IMG/VR virus record: IMGVR_UViG_3300006033_000045
Location: 1-42,888 of that record
Source: a virus
Strand: one strand, 5' to 3'
DNA length: 42,888 bases
Below are positions 29,857 to 38,370 of the stretch, piece by piece. The position numbers and the translations under genes were made by a program. How positions within the stretch are numbered: position 1 is the stretch's first letter; every line of letters starts with the position of its first letter. Below the pieces are notes generated by a model. It did no database searches, had not been told where the DNA came from, and worked only from the letters and a program-made list of their open reading frames with translations.

Positions 29857-30210
29857 ATGCCTGAAAAAGACCCGAATAACGCGGCGTATTTCGTCGAATG
29901 GATGCGGCAAATTATGCCGTATATTTCAACGTTCTTTCTTTCAACATGGGGCGGCGTCGTGAATCATATTACGAAGCTTCGGAACGGAAAAAAGAAATTC
30001 CAGTTTAAAGAACTGGTTTTCGATTTGGTTGTTTCAACGTTTGCCGGTTTGATTACTTTTTATTTCTGCCGGGCTGCAAATGTTAGCGAAACTATGTCGG
30101 CGGTATTAATCGCAATATCCGGGCATATGGGAACGCGCGCAATAGCCGGATTCGAAACTATTTATCGCCGCGTCGTAAATATTAAGGAATCAGGCAATGA
30201 ACAAAATTAA
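29857..30210 (+). CDS. Holin-like membrane protein (LydA-type)
   Basis: 117-residue protein with three hydrophobic regions: MPYISTFFLSTWGGVVNHI, FDLVVSTFAGLITFYFC, and AVLIAISGHMGTRAIAGFE. The last (SGHMGTRA) is characteristic of LydA-type phage holins, which open the inner membrane to release endolysin. The ribosome site is weak (TGGAAAA). It starts the lysis cassette and overlaps the next membrane protein by 14 bases. Confidence 0.78.
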   Translation: MPEKDPNNAAYFVEWMRQIMPYISTFFLSTWGGVVNHITKLRNGKKKFQFKELVFDLVVSTFAGLITFYFCRAANVSETMSAVLIAISGHMGTRAIAGFETIYRRVVNIKESGNEQN

Positions 30211-30478
30211 AATTCAACTTATCGAAGATTGGCGCAACTTTTGGCGCTTTTGGTCGGTTCGTCTTGGCGTAATTGGTTCGGCGCTTACCGGCTGGCTTGT
30301 CGCATTCCCCGACCAAGCTTTGCAGGTTTGGGCGTTGCTTCCCGCCGATTTGAAGGCGTATCTTCCCGAACAATATATGCCGCTTGTTGGCGTCGCAATC
30401 TTCGTTCTATCGTTGGTTGCCCGCGCTATCAAACAAACGAAGCTTGAACCGAAAGGGGTTGAAGATGACCGAACTTAA
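30197..30478 (+). CDS. Second holin-like/antiholin membrane protein
   Basis: 93-residue protein with two hydrophobic helices (LGVIGSALTGWLVAFP, LVGVAIFVLSLVARAI) and a charged N-terminus. The pattern VRLGVIGSALTGWLVAFPDQ then LPPEQYMP-like sequence recurs in phage lysis cassettes. With the upstream holin it probably forms a holin/antiholin pair; which is which cannot be told from sequence. Its end overlaps the endolysin start by 14 bases. Confidence 0.72.
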   Translation: MNKIKIQLIEDWRNFWRFWSVRLGVIGSALTGWLVAFPDQALQVWALLPADLKAYLPEQYMPLVGVAIFVLSLVARAIKQTKLEPKGVEDDRT

Positions 30479-30944
30479 TTACGTTGCAATCGCCCGTCGC
30501 GATATTGGCTTGCGCGAAATCAAAGGCCCGAAACACGCCGGGCGAATTGTCGAAATGCTGTGCAAGCTTGGCGCATGGTGGCAAGACGACGAAACGCCTT
30601 GGTGCGGCGTAGCTTTGGCCGCATGGATGAAAGAAGCCGGTTTGTCTTATCCAAAGGCGTATTATCGCGCTTTGGCATGGCTAGATTACGGCGTAGCTTG
30701 CGGCGCACAATATGGCGCAATCGCCGTTCTTAGCCGCAAGGGCGGCGGGCATGTTGGAATCGTAACCGGCGCAACGCCGAACGGGTCGCATGTTCGCTTG
30801 TTGGGCGGCAACCAAGGCGACGCCGTTTCCGAAGCTTGGTTTCCTGTCGAACGGGTTTCGGCTTTCCGTATGCCCGAAGGGGTCGCGAAGGCCATTCCCG
30901 CGCCTGTCGCAGCCCTTGGCGACCTTTCAAGGGGCGAAGCATGA
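30465..30944 (+). CDS. Endolysin, NlpC/P60-type (TIGR02594-like)
   Basis: 159-residue cell-wall hydrolase. Catalytic Cys in ETPWCGVALAAWMKEAG near residue 46, His in GGGHVGIVTGATPNG near 98, and GGNQGDAVSE near 120, the order seen in TIGR02594-type phage endolysins. No signal peptide, so release depends on the holin. The ATG at 30465 follows AAAGGGG; an earlier in-frame start (30384) would run inside the holin gene. It is followed by the spanin pair, completing a full Gram-negative lysis module. Confidence 0.85.
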   Translation: MTELNYVAIARRDIGLREIKGPKHAGRIVEMLCKLGAWWQDDETPWCGVALAAWMKEAGLSYPKAYYRALAWLDYGVACGAQYGAIAVLSRKGGGHVGIVTGATPNGSHVRLLGGNQGDAVSEAWFPVERVSAFRMPEGVAKAIPAPVAALGDLSRGEA

Positions 30945-31255
30945 CCGCGCTTATTTTGGCTGGCCTGAAACGCTTTGGCGGCTGGATTCTGGCCGCGCTA
31001 TCCATTGCCGGGGCGCTGTTCGTTGCCCTTCGGTCTTCGCGTAGTGTGGGCAAGGCCGAAGCCAAGGCGGAAGCCGCCGAAGAACAAACGAAACGTAACG
31101 AAGAAATCGCCGTTCGCGAAATCGACGTAGCGCGCGAAGCTGCTAAAACCGAAGTCGAAACCGTGAAAGGGGCAAACGATGTTCAAGCAAATATTAATCG
31201 TCTTGACGCTGGCGACGCTGCTAACAAGTTGCGCGACAAATGGGCGCGGGATTAA
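30941..31255 (+). CDS. Inner-membrane spanin (Rz-like)
   Basis: 104-residue protein: N-terminal membrane anchor (GGWILAALSIAGALFVAL) followed by an extended coiled coil (KAEAKAEAAEEQTKRNEEIA...). This type II inner-membrane topology with a periplasmic coil is the Rz (i-spanin) plan. AAGGGG precedes the ATG, which overlaps the endolysin stop (ATGA). The outer-membrane spanin gene starts inside it in another frame. Confidence 0.85.
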   Translation: MTALILAGLKRFGGWILAALSIAGALFVALRSSRSVGKAEAKAEAAEEQTKRNEEIAVREIDVAREAAKTEVETVKGANDVQANINRLDAGDAANKLRDKWARD

Positions 31256-31409
31256 AGAAACTGTCGAACAAAAGCCGGTCGTAATTGATACCGCTTGCAA
31301 ATGGGTTCAACCGATTTTGATTTCGAAAAAAGACGTATTGACCGACGGAACCGCCCGGCAAATTCTAGCGCATAACGAAACATGGGCGAAGAATTGCGAA
31401 ACGCATTAA
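31179..31409 (+). CDS. Outer-membrane spanin lipoprotein (Rz1-like)
   Basis: 76-residue lipoprotein. A signal peptide (MFKQILIVLTLATLLTSC) ends in the lipobox LLTSC, giving a mature protein beginning with Cys18. The mature part is short and helical with two further Cys. It starts inside the Rz-like gene in a different frame (77-base overlap), as in the classical embedded Rz/Rz1 arrangement. With Rz it fuses inner and outer membranes, the final lysis step, which fixes the host as Gram-negative. AAAGGGG precedes the ATG. Confidence 0.88.
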   Translation: MFKQILIVLTLATLLTSCATNGRGIKETVEQKPVVIDTACKWVQPILISKKDVLTDGTARQILAHNETWAKNCETH

Positions 31410-31413
31410 ACGG

Positions 31414-31442
31414 CTGACAATTGCCGCCGCTTGCGGTATAGT
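31414..31442 (+). promoter_or_regulatory. Promoter before terminase genes
   Basis: CTGACA (31414-31419), 17 bases, TATAGT (31437-31442), 29 bases before the small terminase ATG. It would allow head genes to be transcribed apart from the lysis cassette. Confidence 0.6.
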
Positions 31443-31470
31443 CGGGCAAACATATAAAAGGCTTGCCGCT

Positions 31471-31926
31471 ATGACCGAATCCGAAGAAAAAGCCGCATTC
31501 GCGCAAGCGATGATTTCGGCGAATATGAATCCCCTTGAAGCCGGGCAGTTGGTACACCCGGCCAATTTCAATCGCGCCGCGCAAATCGCTTCAATGTGGC
31601 ATAACGACGCCGAAGTTAAGGCGTTGATTATCGAAATCAAGAAAGCCGAAATCGCCGAAACTGGTATTTCGGAAGATGAAAAATACGTCGAAGAAAAGCT
31701 AAAAGAAATAATCGAAACGTCGCGTTTTGCCGACGATAGAATTAAGGCGCTTGATAAGCTAATGGATTTAAAAGGCTTGTCGAAGAAGCCACAAAGCGGC
31801 CCGGCTGTTCAAGTCGTAATCCCGCGCGCAATCGAAGTTCCAACGCATGGAACTAACGAAGAATGGGAAGCCGCAGCCGCCCAACAACAACGGGAATTGC
31901 TGAATGTTAGCCGAAGCCGACATTAA
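31471..31926 (+). CDS. Terminase small subunit
   Basis: 151-residue protein directly upstream of and overlapping the large terminase. The N-terminal third is helical and could hold the DNA-recognition domain (NPLEAGQLVHPANFNRAAQI), followed by a Glu/Lys-rich helical coil that would mediate ring assembly, and a Pro-containing C-terminus. Position, size and secondary structure fit a TerS that selects phage DNA for packaging. Identification is mainly by context. Confidence 0.75.
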   Translation: MTESEEKAAFAQAMISANMNPLEAGQLVHPANFNRAAQIASMWHNDAEVKALIIEIKKAEIAETGISEDEKYVEEKLKEIIETSRFADDRIKALDKLMDLKGLSKKPQSGPAVQVVIPRAIEVPTHGTNEEWEAAAAQQQRELLNVSRSRH

Positions 31927-33520
31927 AAGCGCGGGCGAAATCGCCGAAGACGCGATTAAATCGGCCCGAATGTCGGCGGCTTTGGCGAAGATGCCAAAGC
32001 CCGAAATCATTTGGCGACCGCTTCCGGGTTCGCAGTCAATTGCGATTGATTCCCGTTGCGACCATACGTTATACGAAGGCGCGCGCGGCCCCGGCAAGAC
32101 CGTTACTCAACTTATGCGATTTCTTCGCCATGTTGGGAAGGGTTACGGCCAATTCTGGCGCGGCGTTATCTTCGATTTGGAATTCGACCATTTGGGCGGG
32201 CTTGTCGCTGAATCGAAAAAATGGTTCGGCAAGTTCGGCGACGGTGCGAAGTTCTACGAATCAACTTCGGCTTATAAGTGGGTCTGGCCCACTGGCGAAG
32301 AACTGTTGTTTCGGCACGTTAAGAAAATTGCCGATTACGAAGGCTTCCACGGCCACGAATACCCGTTTCTAGGCTGGAACGAATTAACCAAACATTCTTC
32401 GTCGGAACTTTACGACAAGTTTATGTCGGTTAATCGTTCGTCGTTCGACCCGGTATTAAACACGCCGAAGAACGACAAAGGCGAATATTTGACGCCGAAC
32501 GGCCTTCCGTTGCCGCCGATTCCGCTTGAAGTATTCAGCACAACGAACCCGAACGGCCCCGGCCATAATTGGGTAAAGCGTCGTTTTATTAACGTAGCGC
32601 CGCGCGGAACCGTTGTTAGAACTTCCGTCGAAATCTACAACCCGCAAACCGAACAAAACGAAACAGTCGTTCGAACGCAAGTCGCTATCTTCGGTTCGTA
32701 TCGCGAAAACAAGTATCTTCCGCCCGGATACGTCGCTGAACTGGAAAGCATCAAAGACCCGAACTTGCGCAAGGCTTGGCTTTATGGCGATTGGGACGTT
32801 ACCGCAGGCGGCGCACTTGACGACCTTTGGCAATCGCATTTGCACGTCGTACCGCGCTTCGTAGTGCCTTCAAGCTGGCGCATAGATAGGGCTTTCGATT
32901 GGGGTTCGTCGCATCCGTTTAGTGTGGGCTGGTTCGCGGAAGCCAACGGCGAAGAAGCGCAAATTATTGTCGGCGACGAAGTTTATTCGTTTTGCCCGCA
33001 ACCCGGTTCGCTTATTCAGATATTCGAATGGTACGGCGCAACCGAAGTCGGAACGAATAAAGGTTTAAAGCTTTCAGCGCCCGACGTAGCGCAAGGCATT
33101 ATCGACCGCGAAGTTTCGATGATGGCGAACGGCTGGATTTCGACGCAACCTTGGCCCGGCCCCGCTGATAATCAAATTCGCGACGTTCGCGAAGCCGACG
33201 TAGATACTATCGAAGCCAAAATGTCGAAGAAGGGCGTTCGCTGGATTGAATCGGACAAATCGCCCGGTTCGCGACGCAACGGCCTTCAATTGGTACGCGA
33301 TAGATTAGAAGCCGCTGTTAAAAACGAAGGGCCGGGGTTATACTTCATGGCAAATTGCGTTGCTTCGATAGAAACTTTGCCCACATTGCCGCGCGACAAA
33401 GAGAAAATCGACGATGTGGATACTTCGGCGGAAGATCATTGTTACGATATGGTGCGTTATCGCGTCTTAAAGGGTTCGAACCGCAGCGCGTCGAAATTCA
33501 AAGTTATCATGCCGTCTTAA
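31904..33520 (+). CDS. Terminase large subunit
   Basis: 538-residue packaging motor. Walker A YEGARGPGKTVTQL near residue 60; Walker B-like EYPFLGWNELTKH near 150; coupling motif VFSTTNPNG near 210; and the RNase H-like nuclease domain beginning RIDRAFDWGSSHPFSVGW (first metal Asp) near 330, with conserved acidic residues near the end (DDVDTSAEDHCYDMVRY). It translocates DNA into the prohead and cuts it. It overlaps the small subunit by 23 bases. The FLGWNEL form of Walker B is typical of a branch of siphophage terminases often associated with headful packaging, but cos or pac mode cannot be decided here. Confidence 0.93.
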   Translation: MLAEADIKSAGEIAEDAIKSARMSAALAKMPKPEIIWRPLPGSQSIAIDSRCDHTLYEGARGPGKTVTQLMRFLRHVGKGYGQFWRGVIFDLEFDHLGGLVAESKKWFGKFGDGAKFYESTSAYKWVWPTGEELLFRHVKKIADYEGFHGHEYPFLGWNELTKHSSSELYDKFMSVNRSSFDPVLNTPKNDKGEYLTPNGLPLPPIPLEVFSTTNPNGPGHNWVKRRFINVAPRGTVVRTSVEIYNPQTEQNETVVRTQVAIFGSYRENKYLPPGYVAELESIKDPNLRKAWLYGDWDVTAGGALDDLWQSHLHVVPRFVVPSSWRIDRAFDWGSSHPFSVGWFAEANGEEAQIIVGDEVYSFCPQPGSLIQIFEWYGATEVGTNKGLKLSAPDVAQGIIDREVSMMANGWISTQPWPGPADNQIRDVREADVDTIEAKMSKKGVRWIESDKSPGSRRNGLQLVRDRLEAAVKNEGPGLYFMANCVASIETLPTLPRDKEKIDDVDTSAEDHCYDMVRYRVLKGSNRSASKFKVIMPS

Positions 33521-33533
33521 AGGAAAAACCAAA

Positions 33534-35036
33534 ATGCCGAACGTTGCTTTTATTCGTCCCGAACTGTCGAAACTTCTTCCTCAATATTATTTGATTCGCG
33601 ATTGCCTTTCCGGCGAACCGACGATTAAAGGCGCGCGAACAGTTTATTTACCGATGCCGAACGCCGAAGACCAATCGAAAGAAAATAAGGCGCGTTACGA
33701 ATCTTATTTGAAACGCGCCGTTTTCTATAACGTAACCCGTCGCACTTTGAACGGCCTTGTCGGTCAAGTGTTTATGCGCGACCCTATTGTTAAACTTCCA
33801 ACGTTGCTTAAAGCCGTCGAAGACAACGCAAGCGGAACCGGCGTAAGTTTGGCGCAACAATCGAAAAAGACCCTTTCGCTTACGCTGGCATATTCGCGCG
33901 CCGGTCTGTTGGTCGATTATCCCGAAGTTCCCGAAGGCGGCGCGTCTATTGCCGACCTTGAAGCCGGGCGCGTTCGCCCGATGATTACGACGTATTCGCC
34001 GCAAGAAATTATCAATTGGCGTTTGACCGAACGCGGGGCCGAAGAAATCTTGTCGCTTGTCGTATTGGCTGAATCTTACACATTCGCCGATGACGGTTTC
34101 GAAATGAAGAACGCCGCCCAATTCCGCGTCTTGAAGTTGGACGAAAACGGCGAATACGTTATGGAAGTTTGGTCGGAACCGCAGCCTTCGGCATGGAACG
34201 GCGAAAAGACGCCGAAGGGCAATTTTCAACGAATGAAAGAAGTTCGGCCAAAAGGTGCCGACGGTTTGCCGTTGCGCGAAATTCCTTTTACGTTCGTCGG
34301 TTCTGAAAACAACGACCCGCAACCGGATAACCCGAATCTTTACGACTTAGCTTCGTTGAACGTTGCGCATTATCGCAATTCGGCGGATTACGAAGAATCT
34401 TGTTTTATCGTCGGACAACCGACGCCGGTTCTTACGGGGCTTACCGAAGAATGGGTTAAAGACGTATTGAAGGGCGTAGTTTCTTTCGGTTCGCGCGGCG
34501 GTATTCCGCTTCCTGTCGGCGGCGACGCTAAGTTGTTGCAGGCTGGCGAAAATACTATGATTAAAGAAGCGATGGAAGCCAAAGAACGGCAAATGGTCGC
34601 ACTTGGCGCAAAGATTGTCGAACAAAAGCAAGTGCAAAGAACAGCAACCGAAGCCGAATTGGAATCTTCGTCGGAAGGTTCAACGCTTGCCAGCACTGCG
34701 AAGAACGTTCAAGCCGCTTATGTTTGGGCGCTTGAATGGTGCGCTTTGTTCGTCGGCGTTCCGACAACCGGAATCGTTTTCGAACTTAATTCCGATTTCG
34801 ACGTTAACAAAATGTCGCCGGAAGAACGCGCCGAAGCGATTAAAGAATGGCAAAGCGGCGCAATTACCTTTGAAGAAATGCGCGCGGTTCTTCGCAAGTC
34901 TGGCACGGCAACCGAAGACGACGCGAAGGCAAAAGAGAAAATCGCGCAAGAAACCGCCGCAGCGATGGCGCTTGCGCAGCCTGACAACGTGCCCGGCGAC
35001 GGTTCAACCCCGCCGAACAATAACAACGGGGCGTAA
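33534..35036 (+). CDS. Portal protein (DUF4055)
   Basis: 500-residue portal. The start VAFIRPELSKLLPQYYLIRD and KRAVFYNVTRRTLNGLVGQV are signatures of the DUF4055 portal family; the C-terminal third contains long helices (MEAKERQMVALGAKIVEQKQ, typical crown/clip region) and an acidic disordered end. It forms the dodecameric ring at one capsid vertex through which DNA is packaged. AAGGAAAAA precedes the ATG, 14 bases after the terminase stop. Confidence 0.88.
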   Translation: MPNVAFIRPELSKLLPQYYLIRDCLSGEPTIKGARTVYLPMPNAEDQSKENKARYESYLKRAVFYNVTRRTLNGLVGQVFMRDPIVKLPTLLKAVEDNASGTGVSLAQQSKKTLSLTLAYSRAGLLVDYPEVPEGGASIADLEAGRVRPMITTYSPQEIINWRLTERGAEEILSLVVLAESYTFADDGFEMKNAAQFRVLKLDENGEYVMEVWSEPQPSAWNGEKTPKGNFQRMKEVRPKGADGLPLREIPFTFVGSENNDPQPDNPNLYDLASLNVAHYRNSADYEESCFIVGQPTPVLTGLTEEWVKDVLKGVVSFGSRGGIPLPVGGDAKLLQAGENTMIKEAMEAKERQMVALGAKIVEQKQVQRTATEAELESSSEGSTLASTAKNVQAAYVWALEWCALFVGVPTTGIVFELNSDFDVNKMSPEERAEAIKEWQSGAITFEEMRAVLRKSGTATEDDAKAKEKIAQETAAAMALAQPDNVPGDGSTPPNNNNGA

Positions 35037-35038
35037 TC

Positions 35039-36121
35039 ATGGCCTTAGCTGACAACCAACGTTTATACGACATAGCGACGCGGCAACAAGTCTATATCGA
35101 AGGCGTTAAAGTTCAATACGCACGCGAATTTAATTTCGTATTGGCCGAACTTCGCGTAGAACTCAACCGTCTTTTAAGCCGCGTTAAATACAAGACTTTG
35201 GACGGCTTGACGAAGGCCGAACTTAATAAGCTTGTCGTTACGCTTCGCGCTTCGCAATCAAAGATTTACAACGCATACACGCAACAGATTATCAAACAGC
35301 TTAAAGGCTTTATGGCCGCTGATTTGGAAATCAACCGTCGCGCTTATGTGCATAGTAAATTAGAAGACGGTGCGCCGATTCCTTCCGACGAAGAAGTCGT
35401 TAAGTATTTGCAGGAAGAAAACAACCAAACGAACGTCTTTCCATTATTCGGCCTTGCTGCAATTACCGGCAATAATGACCGGCTTTGGTCGGCGGTAACG
35501 AATGCGCCAATTCCGGCGAACGGCTTGTATCTGTTGCCATTTGTGAAGACCTTTACAACGTCGGCGCAAGCTGGCGTCGAAAACACTATTCGCAAAGCAT
35601 GGGCGAACGGTTGGACGTTGCAAGAAACAATCGCCGAACTTACCGGCGAAGATAGCAAGCAAGGCACTTCTTCGCAACTGCAACGAATCGGCGTGCAAGC
35701 GAACGCGGTTATCGCGACCGCTGTTCAACATACCGCCGCAATCGTTGGGGCTGGCGTAATATCGGCGCTGTTCGGCTTGTATATGTGGCATTCGGTAATG
35801 GATGGCAAAACGACCGAAATTTGCATAAGTCGAAATCGCAAACGCTATCGGTTCGGACAAGGCCCAATCCCGCCCGCGCATATTCGGTGCCGTTCGCATA
35901 TCGCGCCTATTGTGGGCATAGATGACATAGCCGCCGAAACGTTCTATACTTGGGCGGTTCGCCAGCCTGCCGACGTTCAAGACGATATATTGGGCGAAAA
36001 TCAAGCCGACGAAATGCGCAGCGGAAAACTAAAAGAAAAAGATTTGCCGAAGTTTGAAGCGCGGCAACCCCTGACCCTTGACGAATTCCGCCGCAAGATT
36101 AACGAAATTTTATCCCGCTGA
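35039..36121 (+). CDS. MuF-like minor head protein
   Basis: 360-residue protein. The C-terminal region HSVMDGKTTEICISRNRKRY then IPPAHIRCRSHIAPI is the hallmark of the phage Mu gpF/SPP1 gp7 head-morphogenesis domain, including Cys residues that may bind zinc. The N-terminal 250 residues are mostly helical. Such proteins attach to the portal and may be injected or help assembly. It starts two bases after the portal stop. Confidence 0.88.
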   Translation: MALADNQRLYDIATRQQVYIEGVKVQYAREFNFVLAELRVELNRLLSRVKYKTLDGLTKAELNKLVVTLRASQSKIYNAYTQQIIKQLKGFMAADLEINRRAYVHSKLEDGAPIPSDEEVVKYLQEENNQTNVFPLFGLAAITGNNDRLWSAVTNAPIPANGLYLLPFVKTFTTSAQAGVENTIRKAWANGWTLQETIAELTGEDSKQGTSSQLQRIGVQANAVIATAVQHTAAIVGAGVISALFGLYMWHSVMDGKTTEICISRNRKRYRFGQGPIPPAHIRCRSHIAPIVGIDDIAAETFYTWAVRQPADVQDDILGENQADEMRSGKLKEKDLPKFEARQPLTLDEFRRKINEILSR

Positions 36122-36156
36122 TTCGGTGAATCGGCATAACTTTAGGAGTCCTAAAA

Positions 36157-36858
36157 ATGGCACTGAAAAAGAAACTTACCAAAGAAGAACACGCGAAACT
36201 TTCCGAACATATCAAGTCGGAATATATCGAAGACGGCGACGGCTTCCGCTTGGATATTGACGGCGACGAAGATACGGGCGCTTTGAAGCGTGCCAAAGAC
36301 CGCGAAGCGCAATTGCGCCGCGAAGCCGAAGGTAAGTTGCGCGAAGCTCAAGAACAGTTAGACGCATTGGGCAACGACGACGCCCGAAAGAAGGGCGATA
36401 TTCAAACCCTTGAAAAGTCTTGGCAAAAAAAGCTTGAAGACCAAAAGACCGATTACGAAGGCCGTTTGGGCAAACTTACGTCGCATACAAAAACGCAACT
36501 TGTCGATAATGTGGCGCAGCAAATCGCGTCGAAGATTTCGAACGCCCCGGCGTTGCTTCTTCCCCACATTAAAGCGCGCTTGGCTGCGGATTTTGAAGGC
36601 GACGCACCGATTACCCGGATTCTTGACAAAGACGGCAAGCCTTCCGCAATGAGTGTCGAAGAACTGTCGGCGGAATTTGTTGCAAACAAGGATTTTTCTG
36701 CTATCATTACCGCATCTAAGGCTAGCGGCGGTGCCGGTAAGCCTTCGAACCATAACGGCGGCGGTGCCCCGAACCAATCCGATAAACCCGCCGACCTTGC
36801 TTCGATGAACCCCGCACAACTTGCGGAACATATCAAAGCTTCGAAGGCAACCGATTAA
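36157..36858 (+). CDS. Capsid scaffolding protein
   Basis: 233-residue highly charged protein with a long coiled coil (AKDREAQLRREAEGKLREAQ to EKSWQKKLEDQKTDYEGRLG, about residues 45-110) and a Gly/Asn-rich flexible region before a short C-terminal helix (MNPAQLAEHIKAS) that could bind the capsid protein. Its place just before the major capsid gene and its low-complexity make-up match siphophage scaffolding proteins. No protease motif is seen. AGGAGT precedes the ATG. Confidence 0.82.
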   Translation: MALKKKLTKEEHAKLSEHIKSEYIEDGDGFRLDIDGDEDTGALKRAKDREAQLRREAEGKLREAQEQLDALGNDDARKKGDIQTLEKSWQKKLEDQKTDYEGRLGKLTSHTKTQLVDNVAQQIASKISNAPALLLPHIKARLAADFEGDAPITRILDKDGKPSAMSVEELSAEFVANKDFSAIITASKASGGAGKPSNHNGGGAPNQSDKPADLASMNPAQLAEHIKASKATD

Positions 36859-36870
36859 AGGTGATTCATC

Positions 36871-37854
36871 ATGGCACTTTCCGACCTTGCCGTTTATTCC
36901 GAATATGCGTATTCTTCGATGACCGAAGTTCTACGCCAAAAAATCGACTTGTTCAACGCTGCAACGGGCGGGGCAATCCAGCTTCGCGGCGCTGCGCACC
37001 AAGGCGATTATTCCGACGTTGCGTTTTTCGCCAAAGTTTCGGGCCTTGTTCGTCGCCGTAATTCCTACGGTTCCGGCACTGTCGCCGAAAAGAAAATGGC
37101 CCATTTGGTCGATACAATGGTTAAGGTCGCAGCCGGTACGCCGCCTGTTCGCCTTGACCCCGGCCAATTCAAATGGATTCAGCAAAACCCCGAAGTCGCA
37201 GGCGCGGCGCTTGGGCAACAATTGGCCGTCGATACTATGGCCGATATGCTGAATACCGGCCTTGGTGCGACCTACGCCGCACTTTCCGCACAATCCGCCA
37301 TCGTGCATGACGCTACGGGCTTGACTGCGCCAGAAGATACAATGTCGTTCTTGAACTTGAACAAGGGTCAAGCGAAGTTCGGCGACCAAGCTTCCATGAT
37401 TTCGGCTTGGGTTATGCACTCGAAAGCGATGTTCGACCTTTACGGGAAGAACCTTACCAACGCAGCGCAGCTTTTCACTTACGGTAACGTGAATGTCGTT
37501 CGCGACCCGTTCGGCAAGCTGTTGATTATGACGGATTCGCCTTCGTTGTTCCTTGACGAAGCGGGCGGAACCGGCGTCGATTATTACGCTTCGTTGGGCC
37601 TTACGCCGGGCGGCGTCGTTATCGACCAAAACAACGACTATACGGCCAACGAAGAAGCGAAGAACGGCGACGAAAACATTATTCGCACGTTCCAAGCCGA
37701 ATGGTCGTACAACGTCGGTATTAAGGGCTTCGCTTGGGACAAGACGAACGGCGGTAAATCGCCGAACGACGCGGCTTTGCTGACTTCGACCAATTGGGAC
37801 AAGTACGCAACTTCGCATAAAGACCTTGCCGGGGTTGTTGTTAAAACAAAGTAA
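36871..37854 (+). CDS. Major capsid protein
   Basis: 327-residue protein following the scaffold, of the size expected for a capsid subunit. It begins ALSDLAVYSEYAYSSMTEVL, has an N-terminal region RLDPGQFKWIQQNPEVAGAA, and the C-terminal part is beta-rich with RTFQAEWSYNVGIKGFAWD near residue 275, consistent with the HK97-fold P and A domains. The coding sequence uses a few preferred codons, as expected for a highly expressed gene. It is followed directly by a strong hairpin, separating it from the downstream genes. Confidence 0.85.
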   Translation: MALSDLAVYSEYAYSSMTEVLRQKIDLFNAATGGAIQLRGAAHQGDYSDVAFFAKVSGLVRRRNSYGSGTVAEKKMAHLVDTMVKVAAGTPPVRLDPGQFKWIQQNPEVAGAALGQQLAVDTMADMLNTGLGATYAALSAQSAIVHDATGLTAPEDTMSFLNLNKGQAKFGDQASMISAWVMHSKAMFDLYGKNLTNAAQLFTYGNVNVVRDPFGKLLIMTDSPSLFLDEAGGTGVDYYASLGLTPGGVVIDQNNDYTANEEAKNGDENIIRTFQAEWSYNVGIKGFAWDKTNGGKSPNDAALLTSTNWDKYATSHKDLAGVVVKTK

Positions 37855-37861
37855 CGGAAAC

Positions 37862-37885
37862 GAAAGGGGCTTCGGCCCCTTTCTT
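37862..37885 (+). terminator. Hairpin after the major capsid gene
   Basis: Nine-base-pair stem GAAAGGGGC / GCCCCTTTC with a TTCG loop and a short T-rich tail (TTCC). Probably a partial terminator or mRNA 3'-end stabiliser, letting capsid mRNA exceed downstream mRNA. Confidence 0.7.
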
Positions 37886-37920
37886 CCATGTTCGTTTAAT
37901 TCAATAGGAGTTTGCAAAAA

Positions 37921-38309
37921 TGAAACCCGCTAAAATTCTGTTTTTCGTTAAAGGCGTTTCCCCTACGCCGGAAGATTTCGAAGAAGCTTCGAAGCTGCAA
38001 GCGCAAGTCGTCTTCCGCAATGCGCACGCCGTACCCGCCGAAGGTACGTTGGAAGAATGCGACGGCGTAGCCGGGCACGTTCCAGCCCCTTACGCTGAAA
38101 AGCCGACCGCCGAAGAAGCGATTAAAACCGTTTCCGACAAGCTGGCCGCGCTTGCGAAGAAGGTAGGCGACGCCCCGGCCCCGAAAGCCCCGGCCAAGGC
38201 CGCAGGCACGCCCGCAGTCGCCGCCAAAGCTGCGCAGGCCACCCAAGCCCCGGCAACCGCTGCGAAGCCCGCAGCCGCCACGGCTTGGACGCCCAACGCT
38301 GCGCAGTAA
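37921..38309 (+). CDS. Small structural protein, Ala/Pro-rich
   Basis: 129-residue protein. Residues 1-55 look folded (KILFFVKGVSPTPEDFEEAS, then QVVFRNAHAVPAEGTLEECD), followed by a helical stretch and an Ala/Pro/Lys-rich disordered tail of about 55 residues ending in NAAQ. Located between capsid and connector genes with a strong AGGAGTTTG ribosome site; a capsid-associated or decoration role is likely by position only. Confidence 0.65.
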
Positions 38310-38316
38310 CCCCGAA

Positions 38317-38341
38317 GCCTGCCCGCCTAGTGTGGGCAGGC
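38317..38341 (+). other. Intergenic hairpin without T-tract
   Basis: Eight-base-pair stem GCCTGCCC / GGGCAGGC with a nine-base loop (GCCTAGTGT). No U-tract follows, so it is more likely an mRNA-stability element than a terminator. It contains the octamer TGTGGGCA, like the hairpin at 20299. Confidence 0.55.
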
Positions 38342-38370
38342 GACAACCGTAACGAACGAAGGTTTTAACG

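Noticed and set aside
36931-37917. 328-codon minus-strand frame antisense to the major capsid gene
   Set aside because: Same reason: a shadow generated by avoided stop trinucleotides on the complementary strand of a highly expressed gene.
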